A stretch of 64,000 bases of DNA from Dorea sp. 5-2 (GTDB lineage Bacteria > Bacillota > Clostridia > Lachnospirales > Lachnospiraceae): positions 345,161 through 409,160 of the forward strand of contig NZ_KE159748.1 of NCBI RefSeq assembly GCF_000403455.2, written 5' to 3'. The notes beneath the pieces were generated by a model. The model made no database searches, was not told the DNA's origin, and saw only the letters and a program-made list of their open reading frames with translations. The position numbers were made by a program, and so were the translations under genes. Every line of letters begins with the position of its first letter. Within the stretch, counting starts at the first letter, position 1. Positions 50,355 through 60,187 of the stretch are shown here, in pieces.

Positions 50355-52184
50355 ATGTGCGGAATTTGCGGGATGATCGGAGATACAAAGGAGAAAGAGG
50401 CAGTGATCGAGAGGATGATGAAGGCGATGGAACATCGGGGACCGGACGGTCAGGATGCTTACAGCACGGACGGCGCCATATTAGGTTTCCGAAGGCTTAG
50501 TATTATTGATCTTGATAAGGGCATGCAGCCCATGTGCAATGAAGACGGAAGCATGGTAATGGTCTTTAACGGGGAGATCTATAACTATCAGATCCTAAGA
50601 GAGATGTTAAGGCAGAAGGGGCACCGCTTTCAAAGCGACTCAGACTCGGAGGTACTGATACATGGATATGAGGAATATCAGCGAGGGATATTGGAGAAAT
50701 TAAGAGGGATGTTCAGCTTTGCGATCTGGGATGATAAGAAGAAGTCCTTCTTTGCCGCGAGAGATTTCTTCGGGATCAAACCATTCTATTATACGGTAGT
50801 GGACGATACGCTGGTCTTTGCCTCCGAGATCAAGAGTATCCTGGAATATCCCGGATATCGGAAGGAAATGAATGAAGAGGCGTTGGAGCAGTATCTTTCT
50901 TTTCAATATTCGGTTCTGCCGGAGACTTTCTTTAAGGGGATCTACCGTTTGTTGCCAGGGCATTATCTGGTCTATGAGAACAGGGAACTTAGGACGGTAC
51001 AGTATTTCAAACCGTCTCTGGAACCGTGGGACAAGGCCGGGGAGCTGCGGCTTACGGAGGACGTGGAGATGGCGATATGCCAGTCTGTGCGCAGGCATCT
51101 GGTCAGCGACGTTGAGGTGGGGAGTTTCCTTTCAGGCGGCGTGGATTCCAGCCTGATCACAGCTTTGTCAGGATGCAGGCAGACGTTTACGGTTGGATTC
51201 CGGGATGAGGGAAAACAGTATGATGAAGTCACCTGTGCGCAGGATTTTGCGGAGGAATTGGAGGTCAAGAACCATAGCAGGTATATTGGAAGGGATGAAT
51301 TCAAGGAGATGGTTCCCAGGGTTATGTATCATCTGGACGAACCGTGTGCGGATGCGTCGGCGGTGGCGCTGTATTTTCTGGCGCAGGAAGCGGCGAAGGA
51401 AGTAAAGGTCGTGCTGTCGGGAGAAGGGGCGGACGAGGTGTTCGGAGGATATAATATCTATCTGGAACCAAAGGCGCTGCGGTGTCTTTACTGGCTGCCT
51501 TATGGGACGCGGCGCCGTATGGCGTCCATAGCAAGCCGTCTGCCCGGGCATATGAAGGGAAGGAATTATCTGATCCGGGCGTCACAGCCGCTTAAGGAGC
51601 GTTATATCGGCAATGCATATATCTTTCATGAAGATGAACGCAGACGTCTTCTAAAGAAGGAAAGCGATGCGCCGATGCCGGCGCAGCTTCTTAAAGAGGC
51701 GTATGACGGGATGAGAGGCATGCCGGATTCCGATCAGATGCAGTCGCTTGATCTTCTCTACTGGCTTCCGGGGGACATCCTGCAGAAGGCGGACAAGATG
51801 AGTATGGCGCATTCACTGGAGCTTAGAGTGCCGTTCCTTGACCGGGATGTGTTCCAGGTGGCAAGAAGGATCCCGCATACATGGAAGACGAAGAATTATA
51901 CGACCAAATATGTCTTAAGAGAGGCTGCCAGGAGACATCTTCCAAGGGAGATCTCACAGAAGAAGAAATTGGGATTCCCCATTCCGATCCGGAACTGGAT
52001 CAAGGAAGAGGACTGGTATCGTCAGATCAAAGAGGAATTCACCGGGGCGGCGGCGTCTGCGTATTTTCATACGGATCATCTGACGAAACTGCTTGACGAA
52101 CATAAGGCGGGAAAAGAAGACCACAGCCGGAAGATCTGGACGGTGTATTCTTTTCTTATATGGTACCGGGTGTTTTTTGAATGA
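50355..52184 (+). CDS. asnB: Asparagine synthase (glutamine-hydrolysing)
   Basis: 609 residues. Start is ATG 50355 rather than 50349 because the catalytic Cys must follow Met directly (MCGICGMIGD). N-terminal Ntn glutaminase (MEHRGPDGQDAY, NGEIYNYQ) and a C-terminal synthetase with the PP-loop SFLSGGVDSSLI and SGEGADEVFGGY. Makes Asn from Asp, Gln and ATP. GAGGAGAG upstream; monocistronic as far as seen. Confidence 0.95.
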   Translation: MCGICGMIGDTKEKEAVIERMMKAMEHRGPDGQDAYSTDGAILGFRRLSIIDLDKGMQPMCNEDGSMVMVFNGEIYNYQILREMLRQKGHRFQSDSDSEVLIHGYEEYQRGILEKLRGMFSFAIWDDKKKSFFAARDFFGIKPFYYTVVDDTLVFASEIKSILEYPGYRKEMNEEALEQYLSFQYSVLPETFFKGIYRLLPGHYLVYENRELRTVQYFKPSLEPWDKAGELRLTEDVEMAICQSVRRHLVSDVEVGSFLSGGVDSSLITALSGCRQTFTVGFRDEGKQYDEVTCAQDFAEELEVKNHSRYIGRDEFKEMVPRVMYHLDEPCADASAVALYFLAQEAAKEVKVVLSGEGADEVFGGYNIYLEPKALRCLYWLPYGTRRRMASIASRLPGHMKGRNYLIRASQPLKERYIGNAYIFHEDERRRLLKKESDAPMPAQLLKEAYDGMRGMPDSDQMQSLDLLYWLPGDILQKADKMSMAHSLELRVPFLDRDVFQVARRIPHTWKTKNYTTKYVLREAARRHLPREISQKKKLGFPIPIRNWIKEEDWYRQIKEEFTGAAASAYFHTDHLTKLLDEHKAGKEDHSRKIWTVYSFLIWYRVFFE

Positions 52185-52275
52185 AATGTATGAAATAGAT
52201 GGGATTAAGGAGTATAATGGACAGAGAGATCTCCGAGAGTACATAGATACATAGAAAAGAAAGGGATATGCCGAT

Positions 52276-52968
52276 ATGGAAGAAGATCAGATCAGGATAC
52301 TTGTGATAGAAGACGAGAAGCCGATCGCAGATATACTGGAATATGGGTTTAAGAAGGAACAGTTCATGGTAAAGAGTGCGTATACAGGGGCGGACGGGCT
52401 GAAAGCGGCGGATGATCTCGCGCCGCATCTGGTGATCCTTGACTGGATGCTCCCGGATCTAAGCGGTGTGGATGTGTGCAGGATGCTGACAGAGCTTTAT
52501 AATATACCGATCATTATGCTGACAGCAAGGGGAAGTATTGATGATAAGGTCTATGGGCTGGAATCCGGGGCAGACGATTATATCACGAAACCTTTCGACC
52601 TGAGGGAAGTGATCGTACGGGCGAAGACGATCCTCAGAAGGTTCGGCAAGGCGGTGAGAGAACCGGAGGGAGAATGCGAGATCCATGCGAAGGATCTGCT
52701 GATCTCCGTGAGGGAGAGGACTGTGTGCCGATGCGGGGTATATGTGGAACTGACGCCGAAGGAATTCGATCTTCTGGTCTGGCTTCTGAAGAATCCAAGA
52801 CAGGTATTCACAAGGACACACCTGCTAGACGAGATATGGGGATATGATTTCATGGGGGATACCAGGACGGTAGATATCCATATCCAGCGTCTGCGCAAGA
52901 AACTTTATATGGGAAGATCGATCATTACGGTATTTGGCGTGGGGTATAAGTATGTGCCGGAAGAATAA
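52276..52968 (+). CDS. OmpR-family response regulator
   Basis: 230 residues: receiver (EDE pocket, phospho-acceptor Asp in LVILDWMLPDLSG, YITKPF Lys) and winged-helix domain (…VELTPKEFDLLVWLLKNPRQVFTRTHLLDEIWGYDF…RTVDIHIQRLRKKL). First gene of a three-gene overlapping signalling operon with a kinase and a lipoprotein. Confidence 0.9.
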   Translation: MEEDQIRILVIEDEKPIADILEYGFKKEQFMVKSAYTGADGLKAADDLAPHLVILDWMLPDLSGVDVCRMLTELYNIPIIMLTARGSIDDKVYGLESGADDYITKPFDLREVIVRAKTILRRFGKAVREPEGECEIHAKDLLISVRERTVCRCGVYVELTPKEFDLLVWLLKNPRQVFTRTHLLDEIWGYDFMGDTRTVDIHIQRLRKKLYMGRSIITVFGVGYKYVPEE

Positions 52969-54493
52969 GTTCTTTCATGGTATCCTGTTCAGAATGAGCG
53001 TCTGGGTATTCCTGTTTGGTTTCGCAAGCATTCTCATCGTATCGTATGTTGTGAAGGTACAGATGCGGCGGAATATTGAGAAGCAGATCACGGAAGAGAT
53101 GGAAAGCATACGGAGCAACAGTGAATTGTATGTCAGGCAGATCTTGATGATCAACAGCGCGCCGATCGATGCGGCGGGATTCGAACAGTGCGTGTATGAG
53201 ATCGAACAGCAGCTGCAAAGGGCAGGATATACGGATATCGCGCTCTATAATAATGACGGGCAATTGTTAAGGAGCAGCGCCCGCCGTCATTTTCCGAAAG
53301 AAGACGGCAGGGAGGATTTCCGCTTGGCAAGGAAGAAGCAGAGTGCATTTACACTTCATTACGGGAAACATAACCAGTGTGAAGTGTATTTTTCCATGCC
53401 GGTCAGAGTCATGGGGCAGCAGGTGGGGATCCTAAGCTGTTACCAGGATTATCATGAGCTGTATACGCGGGAATGGGAGATCCTGGGCGGGATGCTTCAG
53501 GTTACGGCGCTTGCATTCGGCGTTATCTATCTTGTGATCTGGTTCATGATCCGGCGTATGGTATATCCGATCCGGCAGTTGGGGAGGATCTCCGGCGATA
53601 TCTCGGAACATCTGCCGGACGGCAGGTTTGACATCGGGGTCCTGGAGAAGCTGAAGGTAGTGGGAAGAAAGGATGAGATCGGAGAACTGTCGCGGAATTA
53701 TATGGAGATGGTCCGTGTGATCGAGGAACAGTTTGAAAAGATCCAGGAAGACCGGGATCATATCCTTAAGCTGTGGAACAGCCGGCAGGAATTCTATAAT
53801 AATGTGACGCACGAATTGAAGACGCCTCTTACGACGATATCAGGCTATGCCCAGCTGATCGAGGAGAACGGGCTTGGAGACGAGGAGTTATTCTATAATG
53901 GGATGGAACATATCCTGCAGGAAAGCACCAGGCTGCACCGTATGGTGATCCAGCTGCTGGAGATGCAGGATAAAGGGCGTTATACTAGGATGGAACCGGT
54001 GGATGCCGTTTCGATCCTTAAGAGTGTCGCGGATACCATGCAGTTGAAAGCGAAACGGTATGAGAATAGTCTGTTGTTGGATATGGAACCAGGAGATTAT
54101 CGGATAAAAGGACGGGAGGACAGGATCCGGCAGGTATTGATCAATCTGATCGACAATGCGATCAAATACGGCGCTCCGGGAAAGGATATATGGATCCGGC
54201 TTGCGAAACAGAGCCGGATGGTACGGATTGCGGTGGCGAATCAGGGAAGAGGGATGGAGCCAGAAGAGTTACGCCATATTTTCGAACCTTTTTACCGGGT
54301 AGATAAGGAGCGGTCCAGAGAGATGGGAAGTTCCGGCCTGGGGCTTGCGATAGCAGGGAAGATCATGGAAGAGCATGGTGGGACGATACAGGTAAAGAGC
54401 GAACCGGGCGGTTATACGGTCTTTATGGTCAGTTTTCCGGCAGTAATTCCGGGGACACAGCATGTACACTTTGAGGGTGGGGCGGGAAAATGA
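52952..54493 (+). CDS. Sensor histidine kinase
   Basis: 513 residues. Two transmembrane helices (~10-32 and ~180-200) flank an extracytoplasmic sensor of ~150 residues; HAMP, HisKA (FYNNVTHELKTPLTTISGY) and HATPase (LIDNAIKYG; GSSGLGLAIAGKIM) follow. ATG 52952 overlaps the regulator by 17 bp. The next gene overlaps its stop (ATGA), so all three are translated together; the lipoprotein may supply or modulate the signal. Confidence 0.9.
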   Translation: MCRKNKFFHGILFRMSVWVFLFGFASILIVSYVVKVQMRRNIEKQITEEMESIRSNSELYVRQILMINSAPIDAAGFEQCVYEIEQQLQRAGYTDIALYNNDGQLLRSSARRHFPKEDGREDFRLARKKQSAFTLHYGKHNQCEVYFSMPVRVMGQQVGILSCYQDYHELYTREWEILGGMLQVTALAFGVIYLVIWFMIRRMVYPIRQLGRISGDISEHLPDGRFDIGVLEKLKVVGRKDEIGELSRNYMEMVRVIEEQFEKIQEDRDHILKLWNSRQEFYNNVTHELKTPLTTISGYAQLIEENGLGDEELFYNGMEHILQESTRLHRMVIQLLEMQDKGRYTRMEPVDAVSILKSVADTMQLKAKRYENSLLLDMEPGDYRIKGREDRIRQVLINLIDNAIKYGAPGKDIWIRLAKQSRMVRIAVANQGRGMEPEELRHIFEPFYRVDKERSREMGSSGLGLAIAGKIMEEHGGTIQVKSEPGGYTVFMVSFPAVIPGTQHVHFEGGAGK

Positions 54494-55725
54494 GTAGAAG
54501 GATCACAGAAAAAAGAAGAAAAGGCACGGGTGTAAAGCGGATATTCTGCCTGCTTGTGACAGTATTGCTGTGCGGCTGCAAGGAGCAGGAGATCACGAAG
54601 ACCGTTATCCTGCCGGATACAGTTACCAAGAAGAGTACAGGGATCGATGTGAAGAATATCCAGGAATATACTTGCGAAGAAGAAGTTATTGATATGACAT
54701 GGAGCCGGGAAGGGGCGGGACGCCTCTGCCTGATCCGGAACGCAGACGGGAAGTATGTATACCAGACGGCAGATGTATACCAGAAGACGGTATCGGAAGA
54801 GGAGATTTTTGCAGAAAGCTTGAGTGATTTTGTGAAGATCGCTCCGGGCGGCAGGTTTACCGCATTTGGAACACTCACGGATGACGTCCGGCGTTTGTTT
54901 GTCTATGATGCGGACAGGAAAGAAAGCGAACTGCTTATGGAGTGGGAAGGCGGAGTGAACGTAGGGAATTTTGCATGGAGCGGAGACGGGATGAGATTCT
55001 TCATCTGGATGGTCCTGGCAGAGGTGGTACAGGATCAGGTAGTAAGCGAAGAAAGCAGCATGTACTGTTTCGACATGGAGAGTGAAGAGCGGATGAAGAG
55101 TGAGATGAAGCTTTCGGTGAACGACGTCATAGGGGAGACCATGCTGCCCAATGAAGATGGGTCTCGGGTCTTTGCAAGAAAGGAACATTTTGATTCCAGG
55201 GATAGACAGGAGGAGAATCTGGATGTGGATGCATATATAGAAGAAAGGGAGAAGCAGAGGAAAGACTACCTGGTAACGCAGGAAAAGAAGGACTGGATAT
55301 TTGACATGGAGACGGGGGAGACGGAAGAGATCGATCTTACGCGGCTGAGTCTTCAGGATCCGGTCAAATATACGGAGGCGGGGCTGTTCGGAACGGAAGG
55401 AGATAAGTTATGGCTTGTCCGGGAGCCGCTTAAGGAGGCGTCGGGGAAACGCTTGTTGGATGAAGAATGTGTGGATCTGTGTATCTGTGAGAAGGGAGAT
55501 CATATATTCCTGATCGGGCGGGAAGAGCAGACGGATTATCTCCAGGTGACGGGAATCCTGCTGGAAGACGGAGAGATCCAGGAATATCAGGTCTTGTATA
55601 AAGGGATCTACGGAGAATACGGACAGTCCTTTATCGGAATGGACGATCATGAACTGGTGATCCAGAGCTTTGGAGTAGAAGAGAATAACCGGTGGACTCT
55701 TAAGGCGACGATCCTGGAATATTAG
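54490..55725 (+). CDS. Lipoprotein of a two-component operon, beta-propeller-like
   Basis: 411 residues. Signal peptide with lipobox LLCGC (Cys30), then alternating beta-strand segments with TolB/WD-like turns (VIDMTWSREGAGRLCLI…, FVKIAPGGRFTAFGT, NVGNFAWSGDGMRFFIW). Not a recognised family. Overlap with the kinase stop (ATGA) suggests a sensor accessory protein acting on the outer face of the membrane. No enzyme motif seen. Confidence 0.7.
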   Translation: MSRRITEKRRKGTGVKRIFCLLVTVLLCGCKEQEITKTVILPDTVTKKSTGIDVKNIQEYTCEEEVIDMTWSREGAGRLCLIRNADGKYVYQTADVYQKTVSEEEIFAESLSDFVKIAPGGRFTAFGTLTDDVRRLFVYDADRKESELLMEWEGGVNVGNFAWSGDGMRFFIWMVLAEVVQDQVVSEESSMYCFDMESEERMKSEMKLSVNDVIGETMLPNEDGSRVFARKEHFDSRDRQEENLDVDAYIEEREKQRKDYLVTQEKKDWIFDMETGETEEIDLTRLSLQDPVKYTEAGLFGTEGDKLWLVREPLKEASGKRLLDEECVDLCICEKGDHIFLIGREEQTDYLQVTGILLEDGEIQEYQVLYKGIYGEYGQSFIGMDDHELVIQSFGVEENNRWTLKATILEY

Positions 55726-56074
55726 GGTGCTCATATCTGAAGATTGCTTTCGAAGACGGATGTTAAGTGATACTTTTCTTTTCCTTAAGAAATATCTAAC
55801 CATTCTTTTAGAAATCTGCCACAGCATGGACATAATTGTCCTGTATTCTAAGAGAGGATCAGATAAGAAATGTGATTTTGGGGAAATACCGCCGTATAAG
55901 ATGTTGCCCGGAAATATGGAGGCATATTGCAGAGGGCAGAGTCATATAATAAAAGTACGGAGTTTTGCCAGAACAAGGGGTTAAGTGTGTTTCAGTACGG
56001 TCGTTCGGCTTAGATGCCAGAGGGCATAGCAGAGACGGAGGTGTAACGGGAATGCGCTGTTAAAGAGAGGAGGT
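55726..56074. other. Gene-free stretch
   Basis: About 350 bp with no convincing ORF, terminator or promoter. An ORF from 55727 exists but has no ribosome site and no recognisable product. Confidence 0.5.
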
Positions 56075-56236
56075 ATGATGATGCAGCAGAGAAAAGAAAC
56101 AGGACATACAGAAGTGATCTCAATAGAAGAATACCTTACGAAGAGAAAAAAGATCAGAGATATGGACAGAAGCCAGAGGCGCGGGAGGATTCCGGAAGAG
56201 AATCAGACGTTGATCCTGGCGGAACTGTATATATGA
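56075..56236 (+). CDS. Small protein of 53 residues
   Basis: AGAGAGGAGGT precedes three consecutive ATG codons (56075, 56078, 56081). The product MMMQQRKETGHTEVISIEE… continues YLTKRKKIRDMDRSQRRGRIPEEN and ends LILAELYI. Highly charged, no membrane segment, no family recognised. The excellent ribosome site supports translation. Confidence 0.5.
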   Translation: MMMQQRKETGHTEVISIEEYLTKRKKIRDMDRSQRRGRIPEENQTLILAELYI

Positions 56237-56400
56237 TAAGAAGAAATGGATTGTAGAACTGGCGAGATTTCGCAGAATATCCGTTCATCTGCAAGGCGGA
56301 TCTTCGACGGCGCAGCGGTGGCTGTGGATAGAAGATCCAACGAAGCAGATGGACGGATAGGCAAGGAGGTTTGGCTGAATATAATGCGGTCAGCACAGTA

Positions 56401-56757
56401 CTATGATCCGGATCTGCCGTGGGGATCCTTTGCGGCAGGTACGGTTGAGCCGCCAGAAGAATCCTTTGCGGCAGGTACGGTTGGAGTGCCGGGGGAATCC
56501 GTGGATCCGTCCGGCATGCGGCCGTCCGTATCGTATGTCGGACCGGAAATACGGTATACCAGAGTATACGCGTAAAGCAGAACCGGCAGGATAAAGGTAC
56601 AGGCTATGGATGCCTTGAGAAGCCCCTGTGTGGAGGAGTGGTCGATAAACGCAAAGAGAATGGTAGCGGCGTACATTCCAAAGAGGAGAAGTGCGCCGGC
56701 GAGAGCCAGAATTCGTCTGATTTTACCGGGTTTTGTATTTTTCGTTGAATTTTTCAT
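56401..56757 (-). CDS. Small membrane protein with 12-residue C-terminal repeats
   Basis: 118 residues from ATG 56755-56757 (AAAGGA upstream). Two hydrophobic helices (ILALAGALLLFGMYAATILF and LLKASIACTFILPVLLYAYT) and a Ser/Pro/Gly-rich tail with a duplicated TVPAAKDSSGGS / TVPAAKDPHGRS unit, encoded by a 36-bp tandem repeat. Function unknown; the tail may be extracytoplasmic. Confidence 0.55.
   Translation of the reverse strand: MKNSTKNTKPGKIRRILALAGALLLFGMYAATILFAFIDHSSTQGLLKASIACTFILPVLLYAYTLVYRISGPTYDTDGRMPDGSTDSPGTPTVPAAKDSSGGSTVPAAKDPHGRSGS
56425..56483. repeat. 36-bp tandem repeat
   Basis: ATCCTTTGCGGCAGGTACGG plus TTG recurs exactly at 56425-56447 and 56461-56483, inside the membrane-protein ORF and in frame. 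Confidence 0.8.
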
Positions 56758-56859
56758 AAGAATCATCCTTTACATCTTACCAAGACTTTAGTATATTATA
56801 TAAGTGGCAATAGAAAATTGCAAATAAATATTTAAACAAATACAAAAGGAGTATTACCT

Positions 56860-57366
56860 ATGAGCCGTACATTATTAGATCAGTGGAAAGAGATTGCTTA
56901 TGATGAGAAAGCGGACAGGGGGCAGCTGCAGAGATTCTGGGGAACCTATTTCCAGATAGAGAAGGAGATCTACGAGCAGCTTCTTGCGAACCCGGAAGAA
57001 GAAGTGAAAGGAACCGTAAAAGAACTGGCGGAAAGATATGGCCAGGAGGTTCTGACTATGGTTGGCTTCCTGGATGGTATCAATGAGAGCCTGAAGGAAG
57101 AGAATCCCATCGAGACGATGGATGAGGATACCGTTGTAAGCCTGGCATTTGACAAAGAAAAGTTATATAAGAATATGGTCGCTGCTAAGGCGGACTGGCT
57201 CTATGAGCTGCCGCAGTGGAAAGACATCTATCCGGAGGAAGAGTTGAAAAGGCTTTATAAAGAACAGAAAGAATCTGGAACCATCCGCAAGGAGAAGAAG
57301 ATCGGACGTAACGATCCGTGTCCGTGCGGATCCGGTAAGAAGTATAAGAAATGTTGTGGCAGATAG
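56860..57366 (+). CDS. SEC-C metal-binding motif protein
   Basis: 168 residues. A helical N-terminal domain is followed by the zinc-binding SEC-C motif [18 protein letters not shown] at the very C-terminus (same motif as in SecA). Probably a ribosome- or chaperone-associated factor by family analogy; not proven. AAAGGAG precedes the start. Overlaps the next gene by 16 bp. Confidence 0.85.
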   Translation: MSRTLLDQWKEIAYDEKADRGQLQRFWGTYFQIEKEIYEQLLANPEEEVKGTVKELAERYGQEVLTMVGFLDGINESLKEENPIETMDEDTVVSLAFDKEKLYKNMVAAKADWLYELPQWKDIYPEEELKRLYKEQKESGTIRKEKKIGRNDPCPCGSGKKYKKCCGR

Positions 57367-58088
57367 GCTTTCTGTTATGCGGCAGCTTGTGCCTGCTGTA
57401 TTATGCGGCGCTGTGCTGTGCCTTGAGGAAATGGAATTCCACATTCTCAAGGTTCTGGCTTGCCTGTGGGATCTTCTTCCTGTTATGCCGGTGTATACTT
57501 GCCGCCAAAGCGGAGATATTAAAGCCATACCGGATGCCGCTTATCATGTTCGCGGCAGGGGCGGCAGTTCTGTTTATCCTGACAGAGATGCTGATCATCC
57601 GGGGAATGTCTGCGGGAAGATCTGGGGAATACGCATATCTGATCGTGCTTGGGGCACAGGTGGACGGCAGGCGGATCACTGATTCTCTGCGGCGCAGGCT
57701 TGACCGGGCGGCGGGATATCTCAAGGAACATCCGGATACCAGAGTGATCGTGTCAGGAGGCAAGGGAAACGGAGAAGAGATATCGGAAGCCGATGCGATG
57801 AAGGAATACCTTGTGCAAAAAGGGATAGAAGGGAAACGGATCTTGAAAGAAGGCCGTTCCCGGACGACGAAGGAGAATCTTAGGTTTTCTCAGGCATACA
57901 TAGAGGATTTGGATCAGCCGATCGGGATCATATCCAATCATTTTCATCTGTACCGTGCCGTCTGTTATGCAAAAAAGGCAGGGTATGGGCAGCCATGTCC
58001 GTTGGCGGCAGACTGTCATCCGCTGCTTCTGCCGAACTATATGGTCCGGGAATGCCTGGCAGTATGGAAGATGTGGTTAGTTTGCTGA
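57351..58088 (+). CDS. YdcF/SanA-family membrane protein (DUF218)
   Basis: 245 residues: three N-terminal transmembrane helices (~4-20, ~30-50, ~62-84) and a DUF218 domain with [58 protein letters not shown] and SNHFHLYRA. The family is linked to envelope and peptidoglycan functions, with no agreed reaction. ATG 57351 lies within the end of the SEC-C gene. Confidence 0.85.
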   Translation: MLWQIGFLLCGSLCLLYYAALCCALRKWNSTFSRFWLACGIFFLLCRCILAAKAEILKPYRMPLIMFAAGAAVLFILTEMLIIRGMSAGRSGEYAYLIVLGAQVDGRRITDSLRRRLDRAAGYLKEHPDTRVIVSGGKGNGEEISEADAMKEYLVQKGIEGKRILKEGRSRTTKENLRFSQAYIEDLDQPIGIISNHFHLYRAVCYAKKAGYGQPCPLAADCHPLLLPNYMVRECLAVWKMWLVC

Positions 58089-58195
58089 TAAGCAGGAATG
58101 GCCGGAGATTGTCCGGAATCGGTGAGAGATGAATAGAAATAAAAAGAATCGGGCATAATGAATCTTGATATTCTTGAATATTAGGAGGTAAGATT

Positions 58196-58513
58196 ATGCC
58201 AGACTTAAGATGTACCGTACAGACATGTGCACACAACAAGAATTTCTACTGTGACCTGGATGGGATCGTGGTAGGAGGGAACTCTGCAAAGCGTGCGGAG
58301 GAGACCTGCTGTGACAGTTTCGAGGAACGCAAAGGAGATTCTTACAGCAATGTAACAGGAGAGGCGTCTCCGAAGTGCAAGATCGACTGTAAGGCAACGG
58401 ACTGCATGTACAATGAGCAGTGCCAGTGCCATGCCGGAAAGATCAGTGTAGAAGGCAGCAGCGCCTGCCGCTGCGGACAGACAGAATGCGCAACATTTAA
58501 GTGTGAGTGCTAG
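58196..58513 (+). CDS. DUF1540 protein, two cysteine-rich repeats
   Basis: 105 residues with two DUF1540 units: CTVQTCAHNKNFYCDLDGI…CCDSF and CKATDCMYNEQCQCHAGKI…CATFKC. Thirteen or more Cys suggest metal binding. Common in spore-forming clostridia; no biochemical role known to me. AGGAGGTAAGATT is an excellent ribosome site. Confidence 0.85.
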   Translation: MPDLRCTVQTCAHNKNFYCDLDGIVVGGNSAKRAEETCCDSFEERKGDSYSNVTGEASPKCKIDCKATDCMYNEQCQCHAGKISVEGSSACRCGQTECATFKCEC

Positions 58514-58528
58514 AGCATGTCTGAAAAT
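58510..58528 (+). repeat. AGAGCRTGTYTGAAAATAC repeat, single arm
   Basis: AGAGCATGTCTGAAAATAC matches 50160-50178 in 17 of 19 positions; the complementary arm is not present here. It overlaps the end of the DUF1540 gene (stop 58511-58513). Confidence 0.45.
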
Positions 58529-58627
58529 ACGCACTGTCAGTTGTGTTTTGGCAGGATAGGATGCAGGTGACAAACGAAGATAGGGATACAGACGATCCGG
58601 AGGTTCTTTAAGAAGTTCCGGATCAAG

Positions 58628-58730
58628 AAAGGACTGTTGTAGAATACGGTCCGTACACAATATATGGACGAGATCCGTAGGATTCATCTGCCGTATGTTG
58701 CGTGCGGCAGATGTTTTGCAACAGTCTTTT
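58628..58730 (+). repeat. 103-bp GGCTGTTG-family element with nested hairpin
   Basis: Outer arms AAGGACTGTTGTAGAA and TTTTGCAACAGTCTTTT enclose a second hairpin CATCTGCCGTA…TGCGGCAGATG. The T-rich right end could terminate transcription. The arms match the hairpins at 25348 and 31166. This stretch (58514-58828) holds no gene. Confidence 0.6.
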
Positions 58731-58767
58731 TTAAGAACAATGTATGCCGGGATGGTTTTTTTCTGTA

Positions 58768-58796
58768 TTGACGGAGGTATTTTCCAAGAGTATAAT
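58768..58796 (+). promoter_or_regulatory. SigA promoter of the AI-2E-family gene
   Basis: TTGACG, 17-bp spacer, perfect TATAAT, 32 bp before the start codon. Confidence 0.8.
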
Positions 58797-58828
58797 GGAT
58801 GTATCTGTGTAGAGAAGAGGTTAGAAAG

Positions 58829-60187
58829 ATGAGTGGACAAGAGTCGGTGAATGAAAAGCCGGAAGAGATAAAGGAGACAGAGAGACAAGCGCATTATTCC
58901 AATCCGCTGAAATTCGGGAAAGGAGGACCGTCTAAGCTTCGGCAGCAATTTAACCGGGGAATGACCTATTTCCTGGTGGTGGCGGCAAGCTTGATCTTTT
59001 ACTTTACGCTGCTGCGCCTTACGGATCTCTCCGAGGTGATCGGGGCAGTGATCGGAGTATTGAAGCCGGTGATCTATGGATGTGTGATCGCGTATTTACT
59101 GAATCCGGTGGTAAGACAGATAGATCAGTATCTGGTTCCGGTACTCCAAAACAAGATGAAAAAACCGGAACAGGCAGAGAAAATATCGCGTGCAGTCGGG
59201 ATCCTGGCGGCGCTGGTCTTGCTGTTGGTTATCATCGTGACATTGTGTAACCTGCTGATCCCGGAACTGTACTCCAGTGTGCGTAATCTGGTGATCACGC
59301 TCCCGAAGCAGCTGAATGACCTTGTGTCCGAGTTAAGTAAGATGGAACTGGATGAATCGACGACAAGCACGCTGATCAAGACAGGGCTCAAAGAAGGAAC
59401 CGATATGCTGCTTACCTGGCTGCGTACGGATCTTATGGGGAAGGCAAATGAGCTGATGTCTAATCTGACCGTCGGAGTGCTGAATATTCTCAGTGAAGTG
59501 ATCAACGCGGTGATCGGAGTCATCGTCTCCGTCTACATATTGTTCAGCAAAGAGCTGTTCGTGCGTCAGTCGAAGAAGTGTGTCTACGCGCTTCTCTCCG
59601 CAAGGCATGCGAATCTGATACTTCATCTGACAATGAAGAGCCACGAGATCTTCGGAGGATTCGTGATCGGTAAATTGATCGATTCTGCGATCATAGGGGT
59701 CTTGTGTTTTATAGGACTTACGATATTGAAGATGCCGTATGCCCTGTTGGTCAGCGTGATCGTAGGAGTGACGAATGTGATACCGTTCTTCGGACCCTAT
59801 ATCGGAGCGGTGCCGAGTACGATCCTGATCATGCTGGATACACCGATCAAAGGGGTATACTTTATTCTCTTCATCCTGTTGCTGCAGCAATTTGACGGAA
59901 ATATCCTGGGTCCGAAGATCCTTGGCAATTCTACGGGATTGTCTGCGTTCTGGGTTATTGTTGCGATCCTTCTGGGCGGAGGGTTATTTGGTTTTGTGGG
60001 CATGCTCATGGGTGTTCCGTCTTTTGCGGTCTTGTACTATATCGTCCGTATGTTGGTGAACAGCCATCTGGAGCGAAAGAATCTGCCGACGGCGTCAGAA
60101 TTCTATGATACGATGAGTTTTGTAGACGATGCCGGGAATTATTGTCATTCGGACGAAACACGAAAGACAGATATTGCGGAACAATAA
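58829..60187 (+). CDS. AI-2E-family transporter
   Basis: 452 residues of the AI-2E exporter/UPF0118 (YtvI/TqsA) family: about eight transmembrane helices, with signature …VGVTNVIPFFGPYIGAVPSTILIML… and …QQFDGNILGPKILGNSTGLSAFWVI…. Individual members export autoinducer-2 or act as Na+/H+ antiporters, so substrate is unknown. ATG 58829 is preferred over upstream ATG 58799 because of GAGGTTAGAAAG and the -10 box at 58791-58796. Confidence 0.88.
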   Translation: MSGQESVNEKPEEIKETERQAHYSNPLKFGKGGPSKLRQQFNRGMTYFLVVAASLIFYFTLLRLTDLSEVIGAVIGVLKPVIYGCVIAYLLNPVVRQIDQYLVPVLQNKMKKPEQAEKISRAVGILAALVLLLVIIVTLCNLLIPELYSSVRNLVITLPKQLNDLVSELSKMELDESTTSTLIKTGLKEGTDMLLTWLRTDLMGKANELMSNLTVGVLNILSEVINAVIGVIVSVYILFSKELFVRQSKKCVYALLSARHANLILHLTMKSHEIFGGFVIGKLIDSAIIGVLCFIGLTILKMPYALLVSVIVGVTNVIPFFGPYIGAVPSTILIMLDTPIKGVYFILFILLLQQFDGNILGPKILGNSTGLSAFWVIVAILLGGGLFGFVGMLMGVPSFAVLYYIVRMLVNSHLERKNLPTASEFYDTMSFVDDAGNYCHSDETRKTDIAEQ

